A stretch of 64,000 bases of DNA from Watersipora subatra (GCF_963576615.1 NC_088708.1:3224001-3288000); one strand, 5' to 3'; positions 32,944 to 45,300 are shown, counted from the first letter of the stretch. The notes: generated by a model not told the origin, from the letters alone. A program made the numbers and translations.

Positions 32944-34646
32944 TATGTAGCACAAAATAATCAATATCTACATTGCATTCTTTATTACTTCCTAAACATA
33001 CATTCTACTATCGCATCGAAAAGCGCTTAAAGCACATTAATTACATAAGTACTGTTTCAGCTTATTCGGGTTCTTCAGTATTTTGGCTTTCAAATGAGCC
33101 ATTGTTTGACATGGTTAGACAGACATTGGTTGATGTTTATAGGATTTCCCCAGAGCTCTACCGCAGAAATCTTCAATGGTATCAGCTCGGAAATTGAGAC
33201 GCCACAATTTTCATATTCGGTGTTGTGTGCTCTTACCACTTATTTTATTGCTTACCGCTTATATTTATCAACTACGATAATGACGCTAGTGGCAGGCGAA
33301 GGTAGGACAACTCCAGAGAACTAATGAAGATGACAAAGGAATCAGTGTCATTAGCTCTCCATGTACAGATTATTTCTATGATAAATAACTCAAATTCCAA
33401 GCACCATACTATGTTTTCCCGATGATATTATGTACTAGCCCTTTCTTTTTATTGTGATGTTGAGGAGCACGACTGAGACTAATTAATTTCAAGCATTGTG
33501 TGATCTCACGAAAGTGCAATTGACATGTAGTCCTAGGGCAACGACACTGCAGGTCACAATTTAATCGATGTGATTTCATTACTTTTATCAACGGCATTAT
33601 ATTTATTGAAGCATAATTAATTAACCCAAAACATGTGTTTGTATTGGTCGGGCATTACCATGATCCCCGGGCATTGTTGATTATCTAGAATCCTAGTTTA
33701 TTATTAGCGCTCTCTGGGTTTAACAGCACCGATTGTCACAGAAAAGCGCAGCCTCAATAGTAGCGAAAGGGATCGACGACCTAAGGATAAATAATAATTA
33801 TGACATAACATTGCGGCAACCGCAACCAAGTGTTTTTTCATTGCAGGACATACTTTTGACACCCTGTTTTTCATTTTTCTACTATTCTTTGTGTATCGAA
33901 TATAGGCTCATTTGAAAGCCAAGACTCCGATGTATTGAAATGCATAATAAAAAAATTATATAATTCATGTGCTTTAATACACACCGCATCCAGCAAAGAG
34001 GAATGACACCGAATCGTCAGAGTGTATCAAAACATTGAATGTTGCTGATATTTGTATAAATGTTTTGCTAAGACTCGGGTGGGATAAACAGCACAAGATG
34101 ATACCTTTGTCCTCGGCCCCATTACTATCAGCATACAATTGTTATTTGCCACTTAACAGTAGCATAACATTGAGCCCCTCAATATAAAATATTAATTATT
34201 CAACTACTACATAACCAAAACAAAGCTCAAACTTACATTGGGACAGTTAACCTTATATTTGTTTGAAGTATTTGTGCATCGGCGAGGTTTCACCACAACA
34301 TGTCATCTTCACACCAATTCTCAATCAAACAAAAAACACAGTCAGCAATCAAAACAATAAAAAATGTGATGAGCATAGCAAATGATCACTGATGGCATAA
34401 TAAAATGGAACTTAGAGGGCAATTACATTTGCATACTGAGCAACAGCGCGATGCCCCAAAGTATAAGACCAGTTGAATTGCCAATTACTGATCTAACTTA
34501 TCTAAAGAGGAAAGATAATTTGGTATTGGAGTGAAATTATAACATTGGCTTGAAAAATAGACTAGAAGTTAGTGTAAGACAGGGCATCTATGTTCAGAAT
34601 TTGAAATTTGTAAAAGATAATTGATATTAACTAAAAGTAGGAGCTT
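32944..34646. other. Intergenic, nothing recognised
   Basis: Several open frames of 60-76 codons (for example 32973-33197 and 33094-33324) lack any recognised domain and overlap in different frames. No terminal repeats or RNA genes were seen. Confidence 0.4.
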
Positions 34647-34909
34647 GTCCTGACCATAGAGTTATCTCCCCCTAGAGTGATAACTACACGAGGGTTTCCG
34701 GTGCCAACAAGGAGCGTTTAGGCCACGCCCCTTTTTTGTGCTAGTCAGTCGTAGTGATTGACTAGATCAATAACATCAGCCATGAAAAGGGTTAAACAAG
34801 GATCATGCATTTCCAGTTAAGATAGTAATTAATGTTCATATTAAAGAAATGATGATTATAGTTTATTACTCTAATATATGCTTATTATTTAAAGCAATTC
34901 AATACCTAC

Positions 34910-36237
34910 CAGGGATCGCTAAACATATTATGGAAATGTTTACTTTTCCATATCCATTTCCATAAACATAAATATTTCCATAATTTTAGGGAAATGGATA
35001 TGGAAATTTTATTTTAGAAATATGGAAATGGTATGGAAATGGAAATAATATGAAAATAAATTATGGAAATGCTATGGAAATGGAAATAATATGGAAATGA
35101 AGTAGGGAAATGTAATGGAAATAATATGGAAACGAATTATGGAAATACTATGGAAATGAAGTAGGAAAATGTTATGGAAATGAATAATGGAAATGAATTA
35201 TGGAAATGGAATTAATATGGAAATGAATTATGCAAATTTTATGGAAATGAAAATAATATGGAAATGAATTATGGAAATGTTATGGAAATGGAAATAATAT
35301 GGAAATGAAGTAGGGAAATGTAATGGAAATAATATGGAAACGAATTATGGAAATACTATGGAAATGAAGTAGGGAAATGTTATGGAAATGAATTATAGAA
35401 ATGAATTATGGAAATCGAATTAATATGGAAATGAATTATGCAAATTTTATGGAAATGGAAATAATATGGAAATGAATTATGGAAATGTTATGGAAATGGA
35501 AATAATATGGAAATGAAGTAGGGAAATGTTATGGAAATGGAAATAATATGGAAATGAATTATGGAAATGTTATGGAAATAGAAATAATATGGAAATGAAT
35601 TATGGAAATGTTATGGAAATGGAAATAATATGGAAATGAAGTAGGGAAATGTTATGGATATGAATTATGGAAATGTTATGGATATGGAAATAACATGGAA
35701 ATGAAGTAGGGAAATGTTATGGAAATAATATGGAAATTAATTATGGAAATTTTATGGAAATGAAAATAATATGGAAATGAATTATGGAAATGTTATGGAA
35801 ATGGAAATAATATGGAAATGAAGTAGGGAAATGTTATGGATATGAATTATGGAAATGAAGTAGGGAAATGTTATGGATATGAATTATGGAAATGTTATGG
35901 AAATGGAAATAACATGGAAATAAAGTAGGGAAATGTTATGGAAATAATATGGAAATTAATTATGGAAATTTTATGGAAATGGAATTAATATGGAAATGAA
36001 TTATGCAAATTTTATGGAAATGGAAATAATATCGAAATGAATTATGGAAATGTTATGGAAATAATATGGAAATGAATTATGGAAATGTTATGGAAATGGA
36101 AATAATATGGAAATGGATTATGGAAATGTTATGGAAATTGAATTAATATGGAAATAAATTATTGAAATTTTATGGAAATAAAAATAATATGGAAATGAAT
36201 TATGGAAATGGAAATTGTGACATACACGTAATCCCTG
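34910..36237. mobile_element. hAT-like element composed mainly of a TATGGAAATG minisatellite
   Basis: The element begins CAGGGATCGCTAAAC and ends ACGTAATCCCTG, giving a short inverted end CAGGGAT/ATCCCTG. ATACCTAC is duplicated on both sides (34902-34909 and 36238-36245). Between the ends about 1.25 kb is a tandem array of TATGGAAATG, GGAAATAA, GAATTATGGAAATG and similar blocks with higher-order units of some 40 bp. The right arm of the surrounding palindrome retains the empty site with a single GTAGGTAT (37553-37560). No coding capacity is present. Confidence 0.8.
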
Positions 36238-36417
36238 ATACCTACATGACTTGCAAAGGCACTGAATAGATAGTGTTAAGTAAGTGAGTTAATGCAATCA
36301 GTTACTCATAGATAAGATAGATAGTCATACTGGGGTTGTATTACATTAGTGTGATGGGAAGCGAATCCACTGCCATCAACTATGAGCTGTACTACTCGAG
36401 TTATAAAAAAGTCTTTG

Positions 36418-37210
36418 GACAGAAAATTTATTTTTATATAACATTTATTTACCATTCTAACTTTTAAACTTCATAACATGAGAAAATATTTTTAAGCATT
36501 TTAAAAGAATTAAGAGGAAAAAGAAAACAACTGTAAAGGTTTTCAAGCTTTTTCAAACAACTACAACTTTTAAATTTAATATCATGAAAGAAGTGTTTTG
36601 TTGAAATACATGTAAATTAGGAAGAAAAATAAAACTGTAAATGTGTTTAAATGTAAAATAATTAGCAAGTAATGGCTAAATATAATCTGTTTAGCTGTGA
36701 TTACAATGAAAAATTATTTAATAAATAAGGTAATAAAAAAGTCTATTTTATTTTCATATAATTATAATTTGGTATAATTAAGTATAATTTATTTTTATTT
36801 AACGCATAACAACATTTGCCACTTTAACTTTCAAACTACATATTATGAGAAGTGTTTTGTGTAATTGAAATAAATGGAGAGAAGAGAGAAAACAAAAACA
36901 ACTGTAAATGTTTTCAAGCTTTTTCAAACAACTACAACTTTAAAATTTCATATCATGAAAGAAGTTTTTCGTTGAAATGAATTAGGAAAAAAAATGAAAC
37001 TGCAAATGTGTTTAAATGTGAAATAATTAGCAAGTAATGGCTAAATATAATCTGTTTAGCTATGATTACAATAAAAAAATGATTTAATAAATAAAGTAAT
37101 AAAAAAGTCTATTTTATTTTTAAATAATTATAATTTAGTATAATTAAGTATAATTTATTTTTATTTAACATATAACAACATTTGCCACTCTAACTTTCAA
37201 ACTTTTTGCT
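36418..37210 (+). repeat. Two direct repeats of ~371 bp at the centre of the fold-back element
   Basis: Blocks such as TTTTCAAGCTTTTTCAAACA and GCAAGTAATGGCTAAATATA recur with a 371-bp offset (for example CTGTAAA at 36531 and 36902). A partial third start (CATTTGCCACTCTAACTTTC) is at about 37180. Very AT-rich. Confidence 0.7.
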
Positions 37211-37455
37211 TGCTTACATCAAGCAAGGATGACCACTAACTAGTGGACATCCTTGCTTCAAGCTAGTCTATGCATTTGATTGATATGTATCAAAATCTAA
37301 TATTACATGCAAGGGCTGTTTGTGGACTGTGGTGTCAATGAATCACTCTATCACCATACAATGTCAATACTTTCAGTTGATGGCAGTCGATTAGCTTCCC
37401 ATCACACCAATGTAATACAACCCCAGTATGACTATCTATCTTATCTATGAGTAAC

Positions 37456-37499
37456 CAATGATATACAGCCCCACCCATGTGGGTGGCTGTATATCATTG
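37456..37499. repeat. 44-bp hairpin inserted in the right arm of the fold-back element
   Basis: CAATGATATACAGCC and GGCTGTATATCATTG are perfect 15-bp inverted repeats around a CCACCCATGTGGGT core. The corresponding left arm (about 36290-36310) lacks this segment and reads straight from GCAATCA to GTTACTCATAG. Confidence 0.65.
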
Positions 37500-37815
37500 A
37501 TTGCATTAACTCACTTACTTACACTATCTATTCAGTGCCTTTGCAAGGCATGTAGGTATTGAATTGCTTTAAATAATAAGCATATATTAGAGTAATAAAC
37601 TATAATCATCATTTCTTTAATATGAGCAATAATTACTATCTCAACTGTGGAAATTCATGATCATTCTCATGGCTGATGTTATTGTTCTGTCAATCACTAC
37701 GATTGACTAGCACAAAAAAGGGGCATGGCCTAAACGCTCCTTGTTGGCACCGGAAACGCTCGTGTTGTTGAAGGCACAGTTATCACTCTAGGGGAGATAA
37801 CTCTATGGTCCTGAC

Positions 37816-38475
37816 ACACTAAAGGTGGTAGGCTAATCACATATAATCCGGTTTTCTTCTTTACCAATATACACTAACATGTTTGTTTAGAGGTGACACA
37901 ACGATGGATCGACTACGTAAACGACGCATTCTGTTGGCGTGACAGTGTAACCACACTTCTAGAAGGGAAAAATAAGCTGTAATGATGGAGAGGGAAACAA
38001 AAAGTAGTAAAGTTTTGATGAGAATACAGAATGAAAAATGAGCACGAGAACGAGGAAACAAGTTGAGGGATACAAGTGTCATTCAGCTGCTACAGCTGGC
38101 TCATTATCTGCGGCGCCTCTACATCTCCCTCCGGCGTCAGCTTTGATGAAGCCGCTGGCGACAATTGACTGGAAACGACGTCTGCCCATAATTTCTTTTG
38201 TTGGTATTGCCAGTAATCGGCAATCACGGCAGGCGAGTAGTCAGGCATTGACGATAACAACTGTTATAAAATTCCAGAAGATGTGCGTGTACTAGTGCTG
38301 GGCACGGGTAATGACACCCGTTGAACTCGCGGGTTTATCTTCTCTCGAGTCTCGGGTAATAGAGATTATGAGTATTTCGATCTTGCAGGTTCGAGTTTTG
38401 GCTCGCAAGTTCGGGTTTTGGTACCCGGATCCGTGAGTAAAAGCAATAGAGATAATCAGCAAATTTCATTAGGAA
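37816..38475. other. Intergenic, GC-richer repeat fragment
   Basis: The plus-strand frame 38038-38295 (85 codons) has no known domain. From 38296 the sequence TAGTGCTGGGCACGGGTAAT begins a GC-rich stretch with repeated CGGGT/ACCCG motifs, resembling a hAT-type terminus. A matching right end was not found. Confidence 0.3.
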
Positions 38476-38710
38476 TTGTTGCCACATCCTTCCAAAATTC
38501 CTAATCATACACCTTTTGACTTCTACCTGTTTGGGCCTGTTAAGGAGTTTCTGAGAGAGGCCCACTTGAATAGTGATGATGAGGTTAAGATTACAGCATG
38601 TAACTTTTAAAAAAAATCAATCTAAAGATTTCTATGCTGAACGCATTCAAAAGCTGGTACCTCAATGGCAAAAGAGTGTGTCATTGCATGGAGAGTATGT
38701 TGAAAGATAA
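38476..38710 (+). pseudogene. mariner transposase C-terminal relic
   Basis: In the plus strand, 38479 onward encodes TPFDFYLFGPVKEFLREAHL followed by NSDDEVK, then a stop (about 38608). After a frame change it encodes NQSKDFYAERIQKLVPQW and KSVSLHGEYVER, ending 38710. These are the C-terminal blocks of mariner (D,D34D) transposases. The third catalytic Asp lies in DFYLFG. The upstream two-thirds of the gene are absent, and there is at least one stop and one frameshift. It is a dead fragment. Confidence 0.75.
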
Positions 38711-40890
38711 AAAAACTTGTAAGCTTCTACTTATAGCAGAACTCTTCTAATAAACCAATTCACTTCATTTATCGAATGGCCCTCGCATATTTGCTACCAT
38801 TTTTATACAAGAGCAGATACATACATATCAATACAAACAGCAACCTTGTTACTGTCTGACCTAACTGCTCTGCATACCACAACACAAGTCTGCCATCAAA
38901 TAACTTGGAATGACTAATTGATCGTTCATGTTGACGTACCAATAAAAACTTTCAGAGCTATGTAGAATCATGTTTCTATACTCTGTGGTTCATGGGTAGA
39001 TTACTTCACCTCATTGTATTTTATGAGTCAAAGAAAACTTATGTTCCTTGGAGTATACATAGTTATTTGCTTCCTGCTATAGAAACTAATGTATATTACT
39101 AAACTATTGGTGCTATTGCAAACACTCCATTCCTAATGTTTGTCTGCTTCTTGCCGTTATGTAAACAAGTGTTCAATGTACATTTGTTCCTTTCCACACT
39201 ATTCAATTACCATAATGGAACACAAACCAACAGTTTTACTCCTAAAAATGCAGCTAAAGGAAATGCCTACACAGATCTGTAGCCTATAGTTTGCGCCCTG
39301 AGTAGGTCGGCTACATAGGCTACAAATAACACTACAGTTTTCTTGTTGCATACTAGCAAGATCGTCTGGAAGACGTAGAGAGAGAAGTTGTCCAAGAGAT
39401 AGCAAGGTCATCATGAAGGTGGTGAGCGTTTGAGAGGCTTTTACGATCTTCTTTTGGAGAGATTGCTTCTGACAGAAATGAAATGCTTTGTGACAATACA
39501 AAGAATAAAGTCGAATGTATTGCCAAAAAGCCTTTTAAACATGACAGAAGATCTTGTCTGGCAGGTGCCACACCTTCGAGGATAATCTTGTCATCTCTAA
39601 AGCTACCTTGCTAGTATCCAGCAAGCAGGCTGTAGCCTGAACCGGTATTTCGGACAAAACAAAACTTCAAAGCAACATCCTTCAAATCCTAGAAAGAGCC
39701 TTTAACATATTAGAATTGTTATATGACAAATACTGCATTCTCACATACTGACTGCTATTCCTCTTTGTGGACAGATGGTACAAAGCAATAGGCTTTGATG
39801 ATATGTCTTTTTTTGTCTAGGGAGGTTACTTCTCCCCTTACCGCTGCTCTGGTGCCTGTTGTTGCATGTCACCTGTCCCATGTTATTTCAGAGAGTAGAG
39901 AGTATGTTGCTTATTTTCTGATTGAAAACTCCGAGTAAGTAGCCAGCCGATGACTTTTTTCTCAAGGGTAACTAGATCACGGTTTTCACTAGCTGTAAAA
40001 ATATTGGTTCCACGACCCTTCAAATTCTTGACAAAATACACAGCGTAATACTGGATCATCTCACTTTTATATGCAGTATAGGTTCTTATGAAGTTCTCAA
40101 ACAACATTAGCATGTTTCACAATATATGTGCAGAGGCTCGGGTACGCAAGTTGTTTAGCTTCTTTCAGCGCTCTATACACGAGGTGTTTTACTTAAATTT
40201 CAAGTATTATATTTGCCTGTTTATATTTGATGTGCCGCTCATAGTTGCATCAAAAATGTAAGCGCAAACTATAGACTACAGGTCAGCGTAGCCATTTTCA
40301 TAAGCTACCATTCTACCCAATTTAAAGACTAAAGCTTCGTGTCAGAGTTTGGCTCCCGGGTTACTGATGTTAATTCGAATATTTAAGGATCGTCGTTTAA
40401 CAGAGAACACATCTTTATTTTCAAAAGGTTCTGTAGTAGTCATGTATTGCTTCACGAGCTTCTATTCTGATTGTGACAATATGACCAACTTTGGCAACTG
40501 TCTAACTCATCTAGCCTTTAATCTAACCACATTATTGGCTAGTTTTGTTCAAGCAACACTGCTAATGCGGCACTTCTACTGCTGTGCTGCTACTGCCCCT
40601 CAGTTTTATTAGCATTTACCAGAGTGATCAAGTCTAGTCAATTTAATTAATTGCATTCGCCCCCAAATGGGACATTAGAGCGATATTTTTATTTAAAACA
40701 TGAGAAGATAACTTTTAGTTTATATTGTATATTGAGCTTTTGAAGTTAACAACAGGTTGGAGGTAAAAAGTGTTGGAAAGGGATTAAATGAGAGAATAGG
40801 GAAAATGTGAGTTAATTGTCAAGAACCCTTACTAAAGGAATGTTTTTTTTATGTTTGTGTTAATAGTTCCTTTGGTACTTTTGTGGCGTG
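38711..40890. other. Intergenic, nothing recognised
   Basis: Short frames only, on both strands (39199-39501, 39353-39571, 39883-40113 minus; 40349-40612 plus), without recognised domains. No inverted or tandem repeat of note. Confidence 0.4.
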
Positions 40891-40899
40891 TATAGTGTG

Positions 40900-41850
40900 A
40901 GTGGGCATTAGAGTAAGAATCTACAGAGATTGCAATTTCTTTAGTAATGATTTTATGTTTTGGTCAGAAGTTCTTCGACGCTCTGCAAGAGTGGCCCATG
41001 ACTACTCAGACATGAGGTCAAAAATCATGTCGTTTTTGTTAAACGCCCACATAAAAGCTTTCCTATTCAGTGATTTGAGAGAGTTAATGTGCTTTGATAA
41101 AATGAGGACCAGAAAGTTGACGCATACTAAAGGACTGGCGGCAGACGGTCCTAGAAGAAAGAGTTTTTGTTTAGGGTGAACAACTTTTTAGGGACCTCAT
41201 CAGCATGTATAGGATAGATAAAGACTTAGTTATGGTCTTTTCTATCTGGAGGTTAAAGTGGAGTTTGTTGTCAATGGTAACCAGGCCTGCCAACCCAAGA
41301 GTGGGGCAATGCTTGAGATTTGGTTTTGGGGCAATTGATGTATCAATGATAGTATATATAATATTGTGGAAATTGGGGCAAAAATTGCACGCATTTCTCA
41401 CTCATTTTTTTCTTTCGTGTGATTGCGTGAGTCTTACGCCCAATGCGTGAGAGTTGGCAGGCCTGATGGTAACTCTAAGGTATTTAAAATGGGTGATAAA
41501 TGTTAGTTGTTGGCCTATTAGTAAGTATTTGTGAAAAAGGGGCTTTCCTGGGACCTTACAAAAGAAGTTGTCTCACATTTAGTGATGTTAAATTCCATTT
41601 GCCATTTATCAGCCCAGTCTATCAGAGAATCAAGGTCTGATTAGACATTGGAGGTTTGCACAGTCATTATTTGACTCAATCGGTGAATACAGGAGAGCAT
41701 CGTCGGCAAAAAGTCTGAGTTTAGAGCTCTTTATTGCTGTTGGTATATTATTTATATAAAAAACGGTTATTAGTTTGTTCAAGTCACTCCTCCTAAACTG
41801 TCTTGGTAGAACACAATGATAAATAGCCTGCATGTCGACGTTTACCTACC
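40900..41850 (-). pseudogene. LINE reverse-transcriptase relic (minus strand)
   Basis: On the minus strand 41833-41640 encodes FYINNIPTAIKSSKLRLFAD with the polymerase FADD box, then LLYSPIESNNDCANLQ. After a frameshift it reads DLDSLIDWADKWQMEFNITK. Further on, 41270-41180 reads VTIDNKLHFNLQIEKTITKS, and about 41080-40950 reads LNRKAFMWAF and WATLAERRRTSDQN. This order is that of non-LTR (jockey/CR1-like) ORF2 downstream of the active site. Stops, frameshifts and the nested MITE at 41282-41465 make it a dead 5'-truncated copy. Confidence 0.7.
41282..41465. mobile_element. 184-bp hAT-like MITE nested in the LINE relic
   Basis: The ends CAGGCCTGCCAAC and GTTGGCAGGCCTG are perfect inverted repeats. 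ATGGTAAC occurs on both sides (41274-41281 and 41466-41473), an 8-bp target duplication. The reading of the surrounding LINE resumes after the element, so the MITE is the younger insertion. Confidence 0.85.
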
Positions 41851-42053
41851 ATAGACAAGTACAGTAGTACATACCAGTAATACTATTTGAAGCGCATAGC
41901 GAGGTACTCACGCTGGCCGGCCTCGGCGCCCTTGACCCAAATGTTTGTAGCTTTATAATCCATCTAGCAAAGACTGCTACTTTTATGACAAATAAAAATA
42001 CCGTACATATACGCTGAGGCTAAGCTTTTTGAAAAATTGTATGTATGTCGTTG

Positions 42054-42107
42054 ATTGGTCTAAGCAACGCGGTGTCACGCAATTGGCTCAGTTTCCAATT
42101 TATAAAG
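42054..42107 (+). promoter_or_regulatory. Putative PRDX6 promoter elements
   Basis: Two inverted CCAAT boxes (ATTGG at 42054-42058 and 42082-42086) and a TATAAAG at 42101-42107 stand 105-160 bp before the PRDX6 start codon. The spacing is reasonable for a core promoter, but TATA-like strings are common in AT-rich DNA. Confidence 0.3.
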
Positions 42108-42211
42108 TAAGCAAATCTACACGCTCAGCCTATTTTCCTGCGCGCTGTTGCACCTCGAAGAAGCTACAAGCCTTTCAATTACTTGAGATTAATCAGATTA
42201 TACTTGTCGTC

Positions 42212-42303
42212 ATGCCTGGTCTTAATCTTGGAGACGAATTTCCTAACGCTCAAGTAGAGACTACTAAAGGAAACTTCAAACTCCACGATTATATGGAAGA
42301 CAA
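42212..42303 (+). CDS. PRDX6: PRDX6 exon 1
   Basis: It encodes MPGLNLGDEFPNAQVETTKG then NFKLHDYMED. The start ATG opens the family's M-P-G-x-x-L-G-D block. The donor GTTAGT at 42304 splits the Lys31 codon (AA|G). Confidence 0.9.
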
Positions 42304-45300
42304 GTTAGTTTTTTTGCATCTTTTATAAAATCTAATATATTACTAGATATTGTAGGTGTGTAGAATAGCAACAGACAGAAGTATAATGCTAGCCATCACT
42401 TTAATAAGTTTTCGATCAATCAAGTTGGATGAGCAATGAAACACTCGCGGGAGGCACTCTTTCGTACGTTACTACTTATCCGGAAACATGCGTTCACTAG
42501 ATAGCATGCTTACATAGATCAGGAATGTGCTTACACATATTTCCAATCGTAGCAACTACCATTTGTTAGGATTTGTTTATGCAGCTGTTCATGGGCATGT
42601 TTAAAATTGTTTCTAACATTACCATGACAAATGTGCCAGCAATAGGCCTATATACAGGCAGAACTAAGTTACATGTTTAGATTAGTTAGCAGTGTTCTTG
42701 CATGTTTTACACTGATCTTGACATTTGTAGCAACAATTAGCTTTTAATCTGTGTGTTAGACCAATCCATTAAAAATATAATAGGATAGATTCGGATACGT
42801 TTTGTTATTATATATTTGTTTTAGTAATTAAGTTGTAGTTCATGGTCAACTTGATGGTGTTGATTGTTTAAAATGAAAATTTTTAATAAGGTGCAATTAA
42901 ACCATAACTGTCACGAACAACTTTTATCGTATTTACTAGGTAAATCAGACACGCTGATTCCGATTTTGTAATCAAAATAAAGATTAGGCCACCAACTTTC
43001 AGAGTAATGAAGGATTTTTTATAGCGTTTTAATATCGGTCTCGAAAACAACACGATCGGCATAACAAGCTCCGCCCATAAATACTTGACGTAACCTAGCT
43101 TTTTAGGAACAGAAGTTACGTAGGTATGTTTAGACCGATTTAGAATAATAGAGATGGGTGTTTTAAAATCCATTAATATCTAAATTCAGCCTTAAAAATA
43201 ATATCAGCCTTTTTAGAAAGGTAGATAAGCTATTTAGCAGTGCATATTTAAAAAGCGCGATAACATTGTGATAAAACCGCGCTTTTTGAGCTAATTTTTC
43301 TTGGCGTCCAGCCCATTTAAACGTCATGTAGCAAGCTGCGAGCAATTTTAAATAGTTTATATCCCTTTCATAAAAAACTGAAATTATTTTACAGGCTGGA
43401 TTTAGATAATAATGGGTTTTAAGACACCCATCTCTATTATTTTAAATCGGACTAAACATTCCGAACTTCCGTTTCTGAAAAAGCTAGGTTTCGTCACATA
43501 TTTATGGGCGGAGCTTGTAATGCCGATTGTGTTGTTTTCGAAACGGACATTGAAACGCTTTAAAAAAGCCTAAATGACTTTGAAGGTTAGTGGACTAATC
43601 TTTATTTTGAGTACAAAATCGGAATCAGCGTGTCTGATTTACCTAGGAAATACGATAAAAGTTGTTCGTGACAGTTATGGTTTAAACTATGGTAGGCAGC
43701 TTTCAGAGCTACTTACTACACAGCGTAATCATTCTTGCCTTGCGTTATGCACTTGGTTAATCATGGCATTACCAGGTATGAATAGTAATAGAATCCATGC
43801 TGCTGTCCCATTTGACAATGTTTGATTTTGCAGGAATTACTCTGCAATGATGGAACAAATACTGCATACTTAGTACTCGTAATGAGTATTCTGTGTGTAG
43901 CAAACATCAGTACCATTTAGGAGTACCTTCAAATACTTACTCATAGAAATACTTTTATGAAGTATTTGAATCAATGAATATACACGTACATAGCTCTATA
44001 TGTGCATGTCAAAGCGGATAACTCTAGCACAGTAATTTACAGTAAATCCCATGCGTTTTGTTACTGTTGTCTTAGAAGCTTATGAGACCAAGCTTATGAA
44101 GTATGGTCATTACCCAAGCAGTAAATTTAATAAAACATTTATATGCGTTGCAGAATCAAGTTTTTGTGTTGTAATGTATGAATATATTCGCAATCAAATG
44201 TTGATATTTTTCAGCAAGTAGGCATTGTGGAAGGCGTTATTTATGATGTATTCTTATAGTATTTTCTATCTGGACCAAAATTAATTTGCGTAACATGCTA
44301 GGAGTATGATTTAGGTGCTATGTGTCACTGTGAAGCTTTATTTTGTTCCAACCTGCCTTCGGCTTGCTTGTAATTTACTAGCACCGTGATTCTCCAACAG
44401 TTGAACGTTTCATGTTTCACCTGTAATATGCCTGCTTACCTATTCTCCAAGCAAATAAGATGAGGATTTGAATACTGTAGCTTAAAAGAGCTGCAGGCAT
44501 GAGCAAAGGTTACAAGCTATTTTAAGTGTAGGAATTTTTATCGTATTCAGAGTTTACACTCCCTCCAGAAGATAAGGAGGCTTTCACAGGTGATGCGTGT
44601 ATGTACACTATATCGAACACACTTGGTCACACTTGTCAGCCGTCCTTGCTAACCATTTTTATAATCTCTCGCAATTGGATGGCTTGTTAAGTGATGGGGC
44701 GTTACCTTTGCACAACTAGCGACTTGATAACACTGGCATAAAAATATAGTTTGTGAATACATGTGAAGTTAATGAAGTCTGTTGACAGGTGGCTGGTGTT
44801 TTGTTCCCATCCTGCAGACTACACACCAGTCTGTACCACAGAGTTGGGTGCGTTGATTGCACTCATTCCAGAGTTTGAGAAGCGGAATGTAAAAATTATA
44901 GCTCTTTCATGCGACGGAGTGGACTCGCATCATGGGTGGATTAAGGTAGAGATTTGTATTGTAAACAACAAAGTATTCGTACTCACTCAAACCTATACAA
45001 CTGAATTGATTCTCTCCTACAATTGCTTCACATGTTCAAATCTTTGTATGTTGGAGCAAATACTTCCATAAGAATAATTGTGACTCATTTATCTCATTCC
45101 ATAGCTTTAAAAACATAGGATAATGTCTTAATAAATAGTGTAGGTAGTTATACATAGTGTTAGCGTCAAAAATAAGGTTATATCTAGCATACAAAATAGT
45201 AAAGTAGTAGTGAATAAAAAGTGGCTTTTATTGTTACGTTATCTCATCTCATAGACATATCGAGTTGATTATAAGTAGGGGTTTGACTACGTTTTACTGG

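Larger units (their letters stand above)
34655..37807. mobile_element. 3.15-kb fold-back element with 8-bp target duplication
   Basis: The ends are CATAGAGTTATCTCCCC and GGGGAGATAACTCTATG. GTCCTGAC flanks both sides (34647-34654 and 37808-37815). The inverted arms are long. The left arm runs 34655-34909 and resumes at 36238-36395 after an inserted element. The right arm runs about 37365-37807. An 8-bp duplication fits hAT-type (or another 8-bp TSD) transposition. The centre holds two AT-rich direct repeats and no transposase. Confidence 0.75.

Noticed and set aside
42883-43825. Two mutually similar protein frames on opposite strands, suggesting an inverted gene pair
   Set aside because: They are the two arms of the fold-back element read in opposite directions, with no known domain.
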